A stretch of DNA of 64,000 bases from Microbacterium sp. LWO12-1.2 (GCF_040675875.1 NZ_JBEGII010000001.1:1240001-1304000), one strand, 5' to 3'. Shown: positions 48,401-58,682, numbered from the stretch's first letter. Program-made: numbers and translations. The notes: generated by a model not told the origin, from the sequence alone.

Positions 48401-48689
48401 TCAGTGCGGTCTGACCGCCGAGCGTCGGAAGGATCGCGTCGGGACGCTCCTTCGCGATGATCGTCTCGATGACCTGCCAGGTGATCGGCTCCACGTACGT
48501 CGCATCGGCGAAGTCGGGGTCGGTCATGATGGTGGCGGGGTTGGAGTTCACCAGAATCACGCGCACGCCCTCCTCACGGAGGACGCGGCACGCCTGGGTG
48601 CCGGAGTAGTCGAACTCGCAGGCCTGACCGATGACGATCGGGCCGGAGCCGATGACGAGGACGGAGCGGATATCGTCGCGCTTGGGCAT
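45402..48689 (-). CDS. carB: carbamoyl-phosphate synthase, large subunit
   Basis: A 1095-aa synthetase making carbamoyl phosphate for pyrimidines and arginine. Two ATP-grasp halves: first [21 protein letters not shown] (start), [20 protein letters not shown]; second [20 protein letters not shown] (about residue 560), [18 protein letters not shown]. The C-terminal MGS-like domain ([15 protein letters not shown] onward) carries allosteric control. ATG shares one base with the carA stop (TAATG). Confidence 0.97.
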   Translation of the reverse strand: MPKRDDIRSVLVIGSGPIVIGQACEFDYSGTQACRVLREEGVRVILVNSNPATIMTDPDFADATYVEPITWQVIETIIAKERPDAILPTLGGQTALNAAIQLHNHGILEKYDVELIGANFEAINKGEDRQIFKQLVLDAGADVADSRIAHTMDEVLAAADELGYPLVVRPSFTMGGLGSGFAYDEEDLRRIAGAGLHDSPTNEVLLEESILGWKEYELELMRDTADNTVVVCSIENVDPVGVHTGDSITVAPALTLTDREYQKLRDIGIDIIRAVGVDTGGCNIQFAVNPENGRIIVIEMNPRVSRSSALASKATGFPIAKLAAKLALGYRLDEIPNDITGVTPASFEPTLDYVVVKVPRFAFEKFPAADPTLTTTMKSVGEAMAIGRNYATALQKALRSLEKRGSSFHWGAEERSLEELLEVSKTPTDGRIVVLQQALRKGATIEQAFDATAIDPWFLDQIVLINEVAEIVRTAPELDAATLRYAKEHGFSDAQLAEIRGISEVEVRGLRHSLSIRPVYKTVDTCAGEFPALTPYHYSSYDFETEVTPSERTKVVIIGSGPNRIGQGVEFDYSCVHASFALSDAGFETIMVNCNPETVSTDYDTSDRLYFEPLTLEDVLEVLDAEAASGTILGVVCQLGGQTPLGLAKGIQDAGYTVLGTSPEAIDLAEERELFSGILDAAGLVAPRHGTAIDVDGAVGIAEDIGYPVLVRPSFVLGGRGMEIVYDSPSLRDYFVRTAGEVIIEPGKPLLVDRFLDDAIELDVDALYDGTDLYIGGVMEHLEEAGIHSGDSSCTLPPISLGRSDIDRVRIATLAIAEGVGVRGLLNVQFAISAGVLYVIEANPRASRTVPFVSKALGIPLAKAASRIMAGSTVAELKAEGLLPENDGSRVPLGAPVAVKEAVLPFKRFRTKDGKIVDSVLGPEMRSTGEVMGIDKDFPTAFAKSQAAAYGGMPTSGTVFISVADSDKRAVILPAHRLQQLGFTIVATEGTAEILSRNGIAVTVVEKYSETQESGAQNVVDLINDGSIDIVVNTPSGGAARADGYEIRAAAVAADKALFTTMAVLGAAVSGMDAAHEGFDVKSLQEYALDRKATV

Positions 48690-49834
48690 TACTTGGCGTC
48701 CTTCTTGGTGGCCACGACCAGGTCGCGGAACCGGTCGAAGAGGTAGTTGGCGTCGTGGGGGCCGGCTGCGGCCTCGGGGTGGTACTGCACGGAGAATGCG
48801 GGGATGTCGAGGGCTCGCAGTCCCTCGACCACGTTGTCGTTCAGGCCCACGTGGCTGACCTCGACCTTGCCGTAGCCGTTCGGGCTGTCGAAGGAGCCCT
48901 CGAGTGGGGCCTCGACGGCGAACCCGTGGTTGTGCGCGGTGATCTCCACCCGGCCGGTGGTCTTGTCGAGCACCGGCTGGTTGATCCCCCGGTGTCCGAA
49001 CGGCAGCTTGTAGGTGCCGAGGCCGAGCGCACGACCGAGCAGCTGGTTTCCGAAGCAGATGCCGAAGAAGGGCAGTCCGTCGTCGAGCACCGCACGCAGC
49101 AGCTCCACATGCCCGTCGGACGCGGCCGGGTCGCCGGGGCCGTTGGAGTAGAACACCGCGACGGGGTCGATCGCGCGGATCTCCTCGATCGTGACGTTCT
49201 GGGGCAGCACGTGCACGTCGAACCCGCGCGCCGCGAGGTTGTCGATCGTCGCCTGCTTCACGCCGAGGTCCAGCACGGCGAGGTTGCCCACGCGCTCACC
49301 GATCCCTGTGGTGATGGTGGCGACGTCGACCGAGACCTCGGCCGAGAGGTTGCGACCAGCCATCTGCGGAGCCTCACGCACGATGCGCACCTGCTCCTCG
49401 GCGTCGAGCGCTGCGGCGTCACCCGAGAAGATCCCCCCGCGCATCGAGCCGGCTGAGCGGATGTGGCGCGTGATCGAGCGGGTGTCGATGCCGCTGATGC
49501 CGACGATGCCGTCCTGAACGAGGATCTCGTCCAGCGAGGCGTTCGCCCGCCAGTTCGACACCACGCGTGAGGGGTCGCGCACGATGTAGCCGGCGACCCA
49601 GATGCGACGGGACTCGGTGTCTTCGTCGTTCATGCCGGTGTTGCCGATGTGCGGCGCGGTCTGCAGCACGATCTGCCCGGCGTAGGACGGATCGGTGAGC
49701 GTCTCCTGGTAGCCGGACATGCCGGTGGCGAAGACGACCTCGCCGAGGGTGGTTCCGCGGGCGCCGTAAGCGCGGCCGACGTGGCGGGTGCCGTCCTCGA
49801 GGACGAGTACGGCGGGTTCGGGCAGAGCGGTCAT
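48689..49834 (-). CDS. carA: carbamoyl-phosphate synthase, small subunit
   Basis: A 381-aa glutaminase subunit supplying ammonia to CarB. N-terminal [32 protein letters not shown]; class I amidotransferase domain with nucleophile Cys in [19 protein letters not shown] and His/Glu in [16 protein letters not shown] overlaps the previous stop by 4 nt. Confidence 0.97.
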   Translation of the reverse strand: MTALPEPAVLVLEDGTRHVGRAYGARGTTLGEVVFATGMSGYQETLTDPSYAGQIVLQTAPHIGNTGMNDEDTESRRIWVAGYIVRDPSRVVSNWRANASLDEILVQDGIVGISGIDTRSITRHIRSAGSMRGGIFSGDAAALDAEEQVRIVREAPQMAGRNLSAEVSVDVATITTGIGERVGNLAVLDLGVKQATIDNLAARGFDVHVLPQNVTIEEIRAIDPVAVFYSNGPGDPAASDGHVELLRAVLDDGLPFFGICFGNQLLGRALGLGTYKLPFGHRGINQPVLDKTTGRVEITAHNHGFAVEAPLEGSFDSPNGYGKVEVSHVGLNDNVVEGLRALDIPAFSVQYHPEAAAGPHDANYLFDRFRDLVVATKKDAK

Positions 49835-50343
49835 CGTGTGGCTCCTGTGTCGGGGGCAGCGGGGACGAGCCGCTGCAGATCAGAGATGAGGGTTCGGGGA
49901 TCGCCGGTGGCGAGACGGAGGTACGAGTCGACGATCGTCTCGTCGTCCGCGTTCCAGGCGATGCGGATGAGGCCGCCGGGTTCGACCACACGGTCGATCG
50001 TGACCGTGGCTCGATCGACCGCGACGAGTCGCGAGGAGGCCAGGAACACGGTGGGCGCTCCGTCGAGGCACAGCGCGACACCGCGATCGGTCACGGCCAG
50101 CTCACCGCGGGCGCGGTACTCCAGCGGCGACACCGTCACGCGCTCGAGCGGCTGCTCGTGCCGGGTCGTCGAGACGTAGAGCACCTCGTCGCGGCGGGCG
50201 ACCTCGGCATGCTCCGGCACTCCGAGCGGAGCGCTGAGCGCCGAGTCGCGTCGGAGTCGTCGTCGCCAGGCGAGGAGCATCGTCAACAGCACCAGCAGCG
50301 CCACGGCGATCGTGATCGCGATGGCGAGATCGCGTGTGCTCAT
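49831..50343 (-). CDS. PH-like-domain membrane protein in the pyr operon
   Basis: A 170-aa protein: one N-terminal membrane helix ([20 protein letters not shown], residues 6-25), a basic RRRLRR stop-transfer, then a soluble PH-like beta domain ([38 protein letters not shown] in parts). The same kind of gene sits between pyrC and carA in many actinobacteria; its role is unknown. Both ends overlap neighbours by 4 nt. The longer upstream frame is not coding. Confidence 0.75.
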   Translation of the reverse strand: MSTRDLAIAITIAVALLVLLTMLLAWRRRLRRDSALSAPLGVPEHAEVARRDEVLYVSTTRHEQPLERVTVSPLEYRARGELAVTDRGVALCLDGAPTVFLASSRLVAVDRATVTIDRVVEPGGLIRIAWNADDETIVDSYLRLATGDPRTLISDLQRLVPAAPDTGATR

Positions 50344-51644
50344 GCGTTCAGCTCCTCGACCACGGAGCCGGAGTCGACGGTCACGATGCCGCCGTGGACG
50401 GTGAACTCCACGCGACCGGGCAGGGCGCGCCCCAGGTACGGCGAGTTCACACTGCGCCCGTGCAGGTCGGCCTCGGTGAAGACACCGTCGATCGAGGCGT
50501 CGTAGAGCGCGATGTGACCGGGCTGTCCGACTTCGAGAGGCGTGCCGTGTCCGGCGAGCTGACCGATCCGTGCCGGCGTGGCGCTCATGACGCGTGCGAC
50601 ATCGCTCCAACCGATCAGGCCGGTCTGCACCATCGACTGGTGGACCACGCGCAGGGCACTCTCGAGCCCCACCATGCCGTTCGCGGCTGCCTGCCACTCG
50701 CAGGCCTTGTGCTCGCTGGGGTGTGGAGCGTGATCCGTGGCGACGATGTCGATGGTGCCGTCGGCCAGGCCTTCGCGCACGGCGAGCACGTCTTCTTCGC
50801 GGCGCAGCGGCGGGTTCACCTTGAACCGTGCGTCGTACCCGCGCACGAGCTCGTCGGTCAGCAGCAGGTGATGCGGCGTGACCTCGGCCGTCACCGCGAT
50901 CCCGCGCTTCTTCGCCCAGCGGATGATGTCGACCGATCCCGCGGTGGACAGGTGGCACACGTGCAGCTTCGAGCCGACGTGCTCTGCGAGCAGGACATCG
51001 CGGGCGATGATCGACTCCTCGGCGACGGCCGGCCAGCCGGCGAGGCCGAGCTCGGCCGACACGATGCCCTCGTTCATCTGGGCGCCCTCGGTCAGGCGAG
51101 GGTCCTGCGCGTGCTGAGCGATCACGCCGCCGAACGACTTCACGTACTCGAGGGCGCGGCGCATGATCAGCGGGTCGAACACGCAGAAGCCGTCGTCGCT
51201 GAAGACGCGCACCTTCGCCCGGGAGGTCGCCATGGCGCCCAGCTCGGCGAGACGTTCGCCCTTCTGCCCGACGGTCACGGCGCCGATCGGCTGCACGGTC
51301 GCGTACCCCGCCGCCTCGCCGAGCGCGAGCTCCTGCTCCACGACACCGGCCGTGTCGGCGACGGGCGAGGTGTTCGGCATCGCGAACACGGCGGTGAAAC
51401 CACCGGCGGCCGCTGCCCTGGTACCGGTGAGGATCGTCTCCGAAGCCTCGTACCCCGGCTCGCGCAGATGCGTGTGCAGGTCGACCAGACCGGGAAGGGC
51501 GACCAGGCCGTTCGCGTCGATGACACGGGCTCCCGCCCTGCTGAGCCCGGTGCCGATCTCGGCGATCACACCGTTCTCGATGATGATGTCGGCGCTCTCG
51601 GCGCCCACCAGCTGTGCACCGGTGATCACGAGGGTCTCGCTCAC
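50340..51644 (-). CDS. pyrC: dihydroorotase
   Basis: A 434-aa amidohydrolase closing carbamoyl aspartate to dihydroorotate. Zinc motif [17 protein letters not shown] at about residue 56, NTSP, and [14 protein letters not shown] about residue 300. The GTG start makes a GTGA overlap with pyrB, and the stop overlaps the PH-like gene by 4 nt. Confidence 0.96.
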   Translation of the reverse strand: MSETLVITGAQLVGAESADIIIENGVIAEIGTGLSRAGARVIDANGLVALPGLVDLHTHLREPGYEASETILTGTRAAAAGGFTAVFAMPNTSPVADTAGVVEQELALGEAAGYATVQPIGAVTVGQKGERLAELGAMATSRAKVRVFSDDGFCVFDPLIMRRALEYVKSFGGVIAQHAQDPRLTEGAQMNEGIVSAELGLAGWPAVAEESIIARDVLLAEHVGSKLHVCHLSTAGSVDIIRWAKKRGIAVTAEVTPHHLLLTDELVRGYDARFKVNPPLRREEDVLAVREGLADGTIDIVATDHAPHPSEHKACEWQAAANGMVGLESALRVVHQSMVQTGLIGWSDVARVMSATPARIGQLAGHGTPLEVGQPGHIALYDASIDGVFTEADLHGRSVNSPYLGRALPGRVEFTVHGGIVTVDSGSVVEELNA

Positions 51645-52606
51645 AGGTCTCCCCCTCGTTCGTCGTCTCGTTCTCCTGCCAGCAGCAGGTACAGCACCGC
51701 CATGCGGACGGATACTCCGTTCGCGACCTGCTCCAGCACCGTGGAACGGGCGGAATCGGCAGCTGCGGAGGAGATCTCCAGCCCGCGGTTCATGGGTCCG
51801 GGGTGCATCACAATGCTACCGTCCGGCAGACCGGCCACACGCAGTGCGTCGAGCCCCCAGCGTCGCGAATACTCCCGCTCAGTGGGGAAATACGCGGCGT
51901 TCATCCGCTCGAGCTGGATACGCAGCATCATCACTGCGTCCGGCTCGTCGGCAAGGGCGACGTCGAGGTCGTAGAGCACGCGTACAGGCCACTGCGACAC
52001 GTTCTGAGGCACGAGCGTCGGCGGGGCGACGAGCGTGACGTCGGCGCCGAGCGTCGTCAGCAACCAGACATTCGATCGCGCGACCCGGGAGTGCAGCACG
52101 TCACCGACGATCACGACCCGCAGGCCGCCGAGATCCCGGCCGCGGCTGTCCGCCCCGAAGCGGCGCTTGCGGATCGTGAACGCGTCGAGGAGCGCCTGCG
52201 TGGGGTGCTCGTGCGTGCCGTCTCCCGCGTTGACGACGCCGGCGGAGATCCAGCCGCTCGTCGCGAGCGTCTGCGGCGCTCCGGAGCTCGGGTGACGCAC
52301 GACCACCGCGTCGGCGCCGATCGCCTCGAGCGTCTGGGCGGTGTCCTTCAGGCTCTCACCCTTGGAGACGCTCGATCCCTTCGCCGCGAAGTTGATCACG
52401 TCGGCGGAGAGGCGCTTGGCTGCGGCCTCGAAGGAGATGCGGGTGCGGGTCGAGTCCTCGAAGAAGAGATTGACGACGGTCTTGCCGCGGAGGGTCGGCA
52501 GCTTCTTGACCTCGCGGGACTGCGTGTCCGCCATGTCCTCGGCGACATCGAGGATGCGCAGCGCGGTGGCCTTGTCGAGGGTGTGGGTGTCGAGAAGGTG
52601 CCTCAT
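51641..52606 (-). CDS. pyrB: aspartate carbamoyltransferase catalytic subunit
   Basis: A 321-aa transcarbamoylase (carbamoyl phosphate + aspartate). Carbamoyl-phosphate site [19 protein letters not shown] at about residues 49-67; [20 protein letters not shown] near the end. No pyrI is present, so regulation is probably at transcript level through PyrR. Overlaps pyrR by 4 nt. Confidence 0.97.
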   Translation of the reverse strand: MRHLLDTHTLDKATALRILDVAEDMADTQSREVKKLPTLRGKTVVNLFFEDSTRTRISFEAAAKRLSADVINFAAKGSSVSKGESLKDTAQTLEAIGADAVVVRHPSSGAPQTLATSGWISAGVVNAGDGTHEHPTQALLDAFTIRKRRFGADSRGRDLGGLRVVIVGDVLHSRVARSNVWLLTTLGADVTLVAPPTLVPQNVSQWPVRVLYDLDVALADEPDAVMMLRIQLERMNAAYFPTEREYSRRWGLDALRVAGLPDGSIVMHPGPMNRGLEISSAAADSARSTVLEQVANGVSVRMAVLYLLLAGERDDERGGDL

Positions 52607-53133
52607 GCGCCGATCGTCACCTCTTCGGCCCCATCGTTCTCGAACAGTCGAACGTTGACCCGCTCGGTGCGGGCGGAGGGGATGTTCTTGCCGACGAAGT
52701 CGGGACGGATGGGCAGCTCGCGGTGGCCCCGATCGACCAGGATCGCGAGCCGCACGACAGCGGGGCGTCCGATCGACTGGATCGCGTCGAGTGCGGCCCG
52801 GATGCTGCGCCCGGAGAAGAGCACATCGTCGACGAGCACGACCGTCTTGCCGTCGATGCCGCCGACCGGGATCTCCGTCGGACGAGGAGAGCGCGTCGGA
52901 TGCTTCGAGAGGTCGTCGCGGAACAGGGTCACATCCAGCGCACCCACGGGAACGGACTCCTGGGCGATCTCGCTGATCAACGTGCCCAGGCGGTGTGCGA
53001 GAGTGACGCCGCGGGTCGGAATGCCCAGCAGGACGAGGTTCTCAGCGCCCCGATTCGATTCGAGGATCTCATGAGCGATGCGGGTCAATCCCCGCGAGAT
53101 ATCGGCTTCTTGCAGCACAGTGCGCGTGCTCAT
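52603..53133 (-). CDS. pyrR: PyrR regulator / uracil phosphoribosyltransferase
   Basis: A 176-aa bifunctional protein that binds pyr mRNA when UMP is high and also salvages uracil. The PRPP loop is [20 protein letters not shown] (about residues 97-116); [17 protein letters not shown] and [11 protein letters not shown] are typical. ATG 53133 was chosen over an upstream extension because the ribosome site GGAGAAGGGA and a PyrR-binding sequence lie immediately upstream. It is the first gene of the pyr operon. Confidence 0.96.
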   Translation of the reverse strand: MSTRTVLQEADISRGLTRIAHEILESNRGAENLVLLGIPTRGVTLAHRLGTLISEIAQESVPVGALDVTLFRDDLSKHPTRSPRPTEIPVGGIDGKTVVLVDDVLFSGRSIRAALDAIQSIGRPAVVRLAILVDRGHRELPIRPDFVGKNIPSARTERVNVRLFENDGAEEVTIGA

Positions 53134-53149
53134 CTGCCGCTCCCTTCTC

Positions 53150-53163
53150 CGCCTCACAGGACG
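53150..53163 (-). promoter_or_regulatory. PyrR-binding site in the pyrR leader
   Basis: The minus strand reads CGTCCTGTGAGGCG, matching the PyrR anti-antiterminator consensus ARUCCNGNGAGGYU at 12 of 14 positions. It lies 16 nt upstream of the pyrR ATG and abuts the ribosome site GGAGAAGGGA, so bound PyrR would likely block translation, as described for mycobacterial pyr leaders. The consensus is recalled from the literature; the match is read by eye. Confidence 0.7.
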
Positions 53164-53187
53164 GTGTTAAAGGTTGCTTGTGAGTCG

Positions 53188-53193
53188 AGTCTA
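53188..53193 (-). promoter_or_regulatory. candidate -10 box TAGACT for pyrR
   Basis: Minus-strand TAGACT, 55 nt upstream of the pyrR ATG, would give a leader of about 48 nt containing the PyrR site. No good -35 box is seen. Confidence 0.4.
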
Positions 53194-53233
53194 TCGGAGA
53201 CGCTCAGACTCCGACGACGTCAGTCCGTGCCGG

Positions 53234-54811
53234 TCAGCTCGCCGTCTCCACCAGCTCGTCGGCGACGTTCTCCGCCTTGGTCGCGCGGATCGGGTGACCG
53301 CTCGTCGACAGGCAGCTTCCCGTCTTCAGGTCCCATTTCCAGTCATGCATGCTGCAGGTGAGCACGCCATCCTCATCGACCTTGCCGGTCTTCGTGAGGT
53401 CGGCGCGCAGATGCGGGCAACGGCGCTGCACGACCCAGTCGCCGATCACGGCGTCCTCGTTCTGGTCGGTCTGCTCCTGGTACCAGTTCTCGACATACTC
53501 GATCCGGTCCACCGACAGGCACTTGAGGAACGTGGTGAGGAACTCGTTGAACTTGCCGCTGCGACCCACCTGGAACTGCATCGACAGGAAGATCGAGTTC
53601 GACCAGTCGATCTCATGGTCCTGGATGTTGGTCGACACGAGATCAGCGGGGATCGTGTACCAGTACACGCACTCCTCCCCTGCGTACTCGCGCACCTTGG
53701 CGCGGGGGAAATCGACGACCATGTCGAGCTCGCCGATGCGGAACCGCACGTTGCCGCCGACGCCGAGGCGGATGGTGCGCGACTTCTTCAGCAGGGGCTC
53801 CCACCACTCCTTGATCGCCGCGAGCATCTCGTCCGGAGGGATGATTTCGGCGCGCGACGCCTCCTCATCGAGGATCTCCTGCTGACGGCTGGCTCGCTGC
53901 TCCTCGAGATAGTCCCACTTCTCGTCGAAGATGTGCGTGAGCTCGGCCTCGCTGTAGAGCGTCTGCTCCGTCGTCACCTCGCCACCGTCGACCGTGACGA
54001 GCGTGCCCGGCACGAACAGATGACCGTCGTACTGCGGAGACAGCTCCTTCATGTGCGCGAGGAACTGCTTCTGATCCGTGAAGATCGACTCGCCGTTCTT
54101 GCCCAGTCCGTTGAAGTCGAACAGGTCGTCACGCAGGAACATGGGCGGCCCGGCCATCGGGAACACATGTGGTGCGTCGACCTTGTCGATGTAGTACATC
54201 GCACGCTTGTTCTGCGAGTCGCGCTTGAGCTGCGCGAAGTTCTGCTTCGCCTCCAGCGGCAAGTCGTAGACCATGGGCCACCAGATCGCGCCGGACACCT
54301 GCGTGAAGTAGGCATCGGGCTTGCCGAAGTGGAGCAGCGAGTCGAGGTCGAGCGGATGCGAGTCGTTCTGGTTCAGCATCGAACCGGTACCGTCATCGAC
54401 GCTCAGCGAGGAGTCCCCGATGGGCCCGTCACTGGGTGCACGCAGCGGGGTGATCATGATCTTGAGCGCGCCGCGCTGGATGATCTCGCCGGCGGGGGCG
54501 TACGTGATGTTCGAGAACCCGAGTGCACGGATGTCGCGCTCGAGGTCGTCAATCGGGTACTCCGGAAGCAGGACCTCGATGTCCTTGGAGATGTAGCGCT
54601 CGAGGAGCTTCGGGTCGAAGTGATCGCGGTGACGATGCGAGATGTAGAGGAAATCAGCCTCACGCCCGAAGCGCTCCCAATCGAGGCCCCGGTTGTCGGG
54701 GAACGGGAACCAGGAGCCGAAGAAGGACGGACCGAGCACGGGGTCGCAGATGATGTTGCCGCCGACCGTCTCGATGAACATCCCGGCGTGACCGAGTCCC
54801 GTGATCCGCAT
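53234..54811 (-). CDS. metallo-beta-lactamase-fold / Rieske [2Fe-2S] fusion protein
   Basis: A 525-aa multidomain protein. The N-terminal MBL-fold domain (about residues 1-250) opens with MRITGLGHAGMFIET and has the metal motif SHRHRDHFD at about residue 60. The middle (about 290-430) is an SCP2-like or uncharacterised region. The C-terminal Rieske domain has CPHLRADL and CSMHDWKW (CxH and CxxH cluster ligands, about residues 450-490). The domain set recalls CMP-sialate hydroxylase, which has Rieske first; here it is last. Substrate unknown; no sialic acid genes nearby. Good ribosome site GGAGGAGCGCA before ATG 54811. Confidence 0.85.
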   Translation of the reverse strand: MRITGLGHAGMFIETVGGNIICDPVLGPSFFGSWFPFPDNRGLDWERFGREADFLYISHRHRDHFDPKLLERYISKDIEVLLPEYPIDDLERDIRALGFSNITYAPAGEIIQRGALKIMITPLRAPSDGPIGDSSLSVDDGTGSMLNQNDSHPLDLDSLLHFGKPDAYFTQVSGAIWWPMVYDLPLEAKQNFAQLKRDSQNKRAMYYIDKVDAPHVFPMAGPPMFLRDDLFDFNGLGKNGESIFTDQKQFLAHMKELSPQYDGHLFVPGTLVTVDGGEVTTEQTLYSEAELTHIFDEKWDYLEEQRASRQQEILDEEASRAEIIPPDEMLAAIKEWWEPLLKKSRTIRLGVGGNVRFRIGELDMVVDFPRAKVREYAGEECVYWYTIPADLVSTNIQDHEIDWSNSIFLSMQFQVGRSGKFNEFLTTFLKCLSVDRIEYVENWYQEQTDQNEDAVIGDWVVQRRCPHLRADLTKTGKVDEDGVLTCSMHDWKWDLKTGSCLSTSGHPIRATKAENVADELVETAS

Positions 54812-54869
54812 TGCGCTCCTCCTGTGCATCCCGGGCACCCGATCCGGATGCCTCGTATGGACGCGCTCG

Positions 54870-54875
54870 ATTCTA
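54870..54875 (-). promoter_or_regulatory. candidate -10 box TAGAAT upstream of the MBL-Rieske gene
   Basis: Minus-strand TAGAAT, 59 nt before the ATG at 54811, in the gap after the helicase gene. No matching -35 box is visible. Confidence 0.35.
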
Positions 54876-54922
54876 CCGGCGGCATGCTGGACGAGCCGTC
54901 TGACCGGCCGTGAGAAAACCGC

Positions 54923-57900
54923 TCAGTCGTCGAACAGCCCGCGGATGTCGTCGGCCGTGAGCGACTGAGCGAACAGCGCCTCGTCGTCCATGACGGCGGT
55001 GAACAGGCGTGCCTTGCGCTGTTGCAGCTCGCGGACCTTCTCCTCGATCGTCCCGGCGGAGATCATGCGATACACGAAGACCTGACCGGTCTGGCCGATG
55101 CGATGCGTGCGGTCTATCGCCTGCGCCTCGGCGGCAGGGTTCCACCACGGGTCGAGCAGGAACACATAGTCCGCCTCGGTGAGAGTGAGCCCGAAGCCAC
55201 CGGCCTTCAGGCTGATCAGGAACACCGGCTGCTCCCCTGCTCTGAAGCCCTCCACGACGTCCTGTCGACGGCGCGTCGACCCGTCGAGGTGGGCGTACGG
55301 AATGCCCGCCTCCTCGAGCCGCGCGGCCGCGAGGTCGAGGAACGACGTGAACTGGCTGAACACCAGCGCACGGTGCCCTTCGGCCTGCAGCTCCGCCACG
55401 CGCTCGAGGAGCGTGTCGAGCTTGCTGGAGCCGATGTCGGCGTCGTTCTCGTCGACGAGTCCCGGTGCGAGGCTCAGCATGCGCAGCAGGGTCAGAGAAC
55501 GGAAGACGATGAAACGGTTGCGGTCGAGGTCGTCCAGGAGGCCCAGGACCTTCTGCCGCTCCCGCTGCAGCACCACGTCGTAGAGGGACCTATGGGCCGC
55601 GCTCAGTTCGACCTCGAGCACCTGCTCCTGCTTCGGCGGCAGATCCGGAGCGACGAGTTCCTTCGTGCGGCGCAGCATCAGCGGTCGGATGCGGCGACGC
55701 AACTGCGCGAGCCGGCGCTGGCGGTACTCCCCGCCCTCTTCGTTCTCGGGGACCTTGCCCTTCTCGATCGGCTGGATGTAGCGATCGCGGAACTTCCGAG
55801 CGGACGGGAAGAGGCCAGGAGCCGCGAGCTTCAGCAACGACCACAGATCCGAGAGGCTGTTCTCCATCGGTGTTCCTGTCACGGCGTACGTGACGTCGGC
55901 GTGGAATGTCGAGATCGCCCGATGCAGCTTGGTCTTCGGGTTCTTGACGAACTGGGCCTCGTCCAGGATGAGCCCGGCCCATTCGACCGCGCCGAACTCC
56001 TTCTCGTCGAGCCGCGCGACCGTGTACGAACTCACGATGACGTCGGCGCCAGCGGCAGCATCAGCCAGGGTTCCGCGACGCGTTCCGCTGGTGCTCTCCA
56101 CGATGGTCACCCGGAGCTCTGGCGTGAATCGCGCTGCCTCCGTCCTCCAGGTGCTGAGCACCGAGGTCGGCGCGAGCACGAGGAACGGGCGCCGCTCCCC
56201 CTGGTCGCGCGTGTGCTGCACGAAGGTCAGCAGCTGGAGCGTCTTGCCGAGCCCCATGTCGTCGGCCAGAATGCCGCCGAGCCGGTGTCGCCACAGGAAG
56301 GCGAGCCAGTCGAATCCGGACTTCTGATACGGACGCAGCTCAGCGCGAAGCCCCGAGGGCACAGGAGTCGACGGCACACCGGTCGCCTGGCGCAGGCCCT
56401 CTGCGGTGGAGCGCCAGCTCACGGCGGGCTGCGCTTCATCCGCGAGATCCTCGAACTCCTCCCAGAGATCGGTCTGATAGCGGCTGATGCGCGGCCCGGT
56501 CTCCCACTCGTCGAGTTCACCCGCCTCTTCGATCAGCTCGCGCAGTCGGTCGAGCGCCGGATGGTTCAGGGGGAAGTAGCCGCCGTCGGACAGCAGCAGC
56601 TTCTTCTTCCCCTTGCTGAGCGCGGAGAACAGCGGGCCGAACGGAATGCTCCTTCCGTCGATCCTGACGATGATGCCGAGATCGAACCAGTCCGCGTCCG
56701 TTGTCTCAACCGTCGACACGGCCACCTCGGGCGTGCCGGTGAGTTCCCGATACTCCTTGCGCACGCCGGTCGTGACGACGGTGACTCCCACTCGTTCGAA
56801 CGCAGGCACGACCTGGGCGATGAAGGCCGCGGCATCGATGTCGTGGAACGAACCGGCAGCCCGGAACCGAGTGGCCATGTGCTCCTGCCACACGCTTTCG
56901 AGCTCGGCACCACGCACCTCTTCGGCTTCCGGATCGCGCACCGCCGCGTGGCTGGACGCGAACGGCACGGTACCGAAGCCGCGATACGACCACACGAACG
57001 AATAGCTGACGACGTCCCCCCTCTCGAAGGCGACGTTCAGAACGGGTTCCGGCGGCGGGATCACCGGCAGCGCCACATCCCCGATCGCCTGCACGACGGT
57101 ACGACGTGCGAGCAGCGGATAGGCCTCAGCGACGAAGGCCTCCTCCTCCTGCGTCGGCACGACGATCGGGCGCCGCGCCTCCAGCAGCGCACGCACCTGG
57201 GTGCTCAGGGGTGCCTCTGCAAGCGTGATCTGGATCCGACTGCCGAGCTGAGTGGCCGCGTACACTCCCGAGCGCCCGATGGGGTGGACGTCTGCGGCGG
57301 GGACATCCGTCCCGTCGATCATCACGGTGGGAGCGAGAGTCAGCGCCCTCTCGTCGTCCCTGCTGATGCGCGCGGAGATCTCCGCCGTGTCTGCCAGGCG
57401 CACGGTCGAGCTCTTCTGATTGGCCACCAGGGGAATGCCGAGAGCCGCTCCTGCGCGCAGATGGCCCCACAGGAGTCCGGACTCGATCTGGTCCAGCACC
57501 AGCCAGTCGCCGGCGTTGCCCGACAGCAGCGAGTCGCGCGAGATGCTGAGCAGGTCGCCGAACCAGCGGTTCTGCACGCGGCCGAACTGAGATGCGTCGC
57601 GTCGCACGATGTCCCACGTGGCGTGTCCTTGGATCCACGCTCCGCTCTGATGGCTGCGCATAAGCGGGCGGATCGCCAGGAGAAGCTCGCCCGTGCCTCT
57701 GGCGAGGTCTCGCGGAGTCGCCGGACGCACCGCCCGTGGACCCCAGTGGTTGTCGCCGCGCGGCTCGCGATGGCGCAGCTCGACGCCGAGGGCCAGCGGG
57801 CGCGTCTGTGCGGTGGCCGTCTGATCCACCAGCGCCCGCCATGACGGTGCCGCCGGTGGCGTAGCAGGTGGCGTCGACGCGGCGGGCTCTACCGTGATCG

Positions 57901-58213
57901 CTCCGCTCTGCTGCGAGTACTCATGCACGTTCGACGCGAGAAGCGCCGCGACCACATGCTTGCATCCGGAACGGACAGGGCATGAACACCGCGTCGAGCG
58001 CGCGTGACTCTTGCCGTTCGACGACACGAATCCGACCTCGACGAGGTACGTCGCGTCGCGGCTGCCCCTCACGTGGGCTTCGAGCTCGTGCCTGTCCTCG
58101 TCCCAGACGACGTCGAGGACGTTTCCCTCGCGGAAGTACGCCAGCCCGCGTGCGTAGCCACCGGCATCCGTGATCTGCATGAGATGACGGAGGTCGACGT
58201 GAGGTGCGGGCAT
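54923..58213 (-). CDS. SWIM-zinc-finger SNF2-family helicase
   Basis: A 1096-aa Swi2/Snf2 ATPase. The SWIM zinc finger is near the N-terminus (CSCPVRSGCKHVVAALL, about residues 68-85). A long middle region follows. The helicase core starts around residue 630: LADDMGLGKTLQLLTF (Walker A), LILDEAQFVKNPKT (DEAQ box), VTGTPMENSLSDLWSLL, and the C-terminal lobe with QAIDRTHRIGQTGQVFVYRMI. It probably remodels DNA-protein complexes. ATG 58213 (MPAPHVDLRHL) was chosen, with AAGGATGG upstream. It lies between nusB and pyrR, which are normally adjacent. Confidence 0.93.
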   Translation of the reverse strand: MPAPHVDLRHLMQITDAGGYARGLAYFREGNVLDVVWDEDRHELEAHVRGSRDATYLVEVGFVSSNGKSHARSTRCSCPVRSGCKHVVAALLASNVHEYSQQSGAITVEPAASTPPATPPAAPSWRALVDQTATAQTRPLALGVELRHREPRGDNHWGPRAVRPATPRDLARGTGELLLAIRPLMRSHQSGAWIQGHATWDIVRRDASQFGRVQNRWFGDLLSISRDSLLSGNAGDWLVLDQIESGLLWGHLRAGAALGIPLVANQKSSTVRLADTAEISARISRDDERALTLAPTVMIDGTDVPAADVHPIGRSGVYAATQLGSRIQITLAEAPLSTQVRALLEARRPIVVPTQEEEAFVAEAYPLLARRTVVQAIGDVALPVIPPPEPVLNVAFERGDVVSYSFVWSYRGFGTVPFASSHAAVRDPEAEEVRGAELESVWQEHMATRFRAAGSFHDIDAAAFIAQVVPAFERVGVTVVTTGVRKEYRELTGTPEVAVSTVETTDADWFDLGIIVRIDGRSIPFGPLFSALSKGKKKLLLSDGGYFPLNHPALDRLRELIEEAGELDEWETGPRISRYQTDLWEEFEDLADEAQPAVSWRSTAEGLRQATGVPSTPVPSGLRAELRPYQKSGFDWLAFLWRHRLGGILADDMGLGKTLQLLTFVQHTRDQGERRPFLVLAPTSVLSTWRTEAARFTPELRVTIVESTSGTRRGTLADAAAGADVIVSSYTVARLDEKEFGAVEWAGLILDEAQFVKNPKTKLHRAISTFHADVTYAVTGTPMENSLSDLWSLLKLAAPGLFPSARKFRDRYIQPIEKGKVPENEEGGEYRQRRLAQLRRRIRPLMLRRTKELVAPDLPPKQEQVLEVELSAAHRSLYDVVLQRERQKVLGLLDDLDRNRFIVFRSLTLLRMLSLAPGLVDENDADIGSSKLDTLLERVAELQAEGHRALVFSQFTSFLDLAAARLEEAGIPYAHLDGSTRRRQDVVEGFRAGEQPVFLISLKAGGFGLTLTEADYVFLLDPWWNPAAEAQAIDRTHRIGQTGQVFVYRMISAGTIEEKVRELQQRKARLFTAVMDDEALFAQSLTADDIRGLFDD

Positions 58214-58268
58214 GCCACCATCCTTCCCGCAGAGTCCGACATGGGCCCGACGGCCCGGACGAGAGGGG

Positions 58269-58679
58269 TCAGGCGGAGCGCGAGACGCGCGCGAGCACGC
58301 CGTGCACGAACGCACCGGAATCGTCGGTCGAGAACTCCTTGGCGAGCTCGACCGCCTCATCGATGGCTACGGCTGTCGGCACCTCGTCGTTGTAGAGGAT
58401 CTCCCAGACGCCGATGCGCAGCAGAGCGCGGTCGACGGCGGGCATGCGCTCGAGCTTCCAATCACGACTGTGCGTCGTGATCTGCTCGTCGATCTCGTCG
58501 CGGTGATCGACGATGCCGTCGACGACCTCGCGGGCATACAGCCAGGAGGCCTCACGGGCGGGTTCGCTCGCGGCTCGCTTCGCCTCCGCGGCGAGGGCCA
58601 CAGTGACCTCGTCACCACGGACGTCGGCGGAGAACAGGATGTCGAGAGCGCGCTTGCGCGCCTTCGTGCGGGCGCCCAC
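58269..58679 (-). CDS. nusB: transcription antitermination factor NusB
   Basis: A 136-aa all-helical NusB that joins NusE for rRNA antitermination. Typical N-terminus GARTKARKRALDILFSADVRG (shown across two parts: GARTKARKRALDILF, then SADVRG) and C-terminal DEVPTAVAIDEAVELAKEFS. The GTG start lies 3 nt after the efp stop. Confidence 0.95.
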   Translation of the reverse strand: MGARTKARKRALDILFSADVRGDEVTVALAAEAKRAASEPAREASWLYAREVVDGIVDHRDEIDEQITTHSRDWKLERMPAVDRALLRIGVWEILYNDEVPTAVAIDEAVELAKEFSTDDSGAFVHGVLARVSRSA

Positions 58680-58682
58680 GCC

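Noticed and set aside
45369..48746. A 1125-codon open frame antisense to carB
   Set aside because: It mirrors a perfectly conserved carB gene and shows the Arg/Asp/Val-heavy composition expected from the complement of high-GC codons; no recognisable domain.
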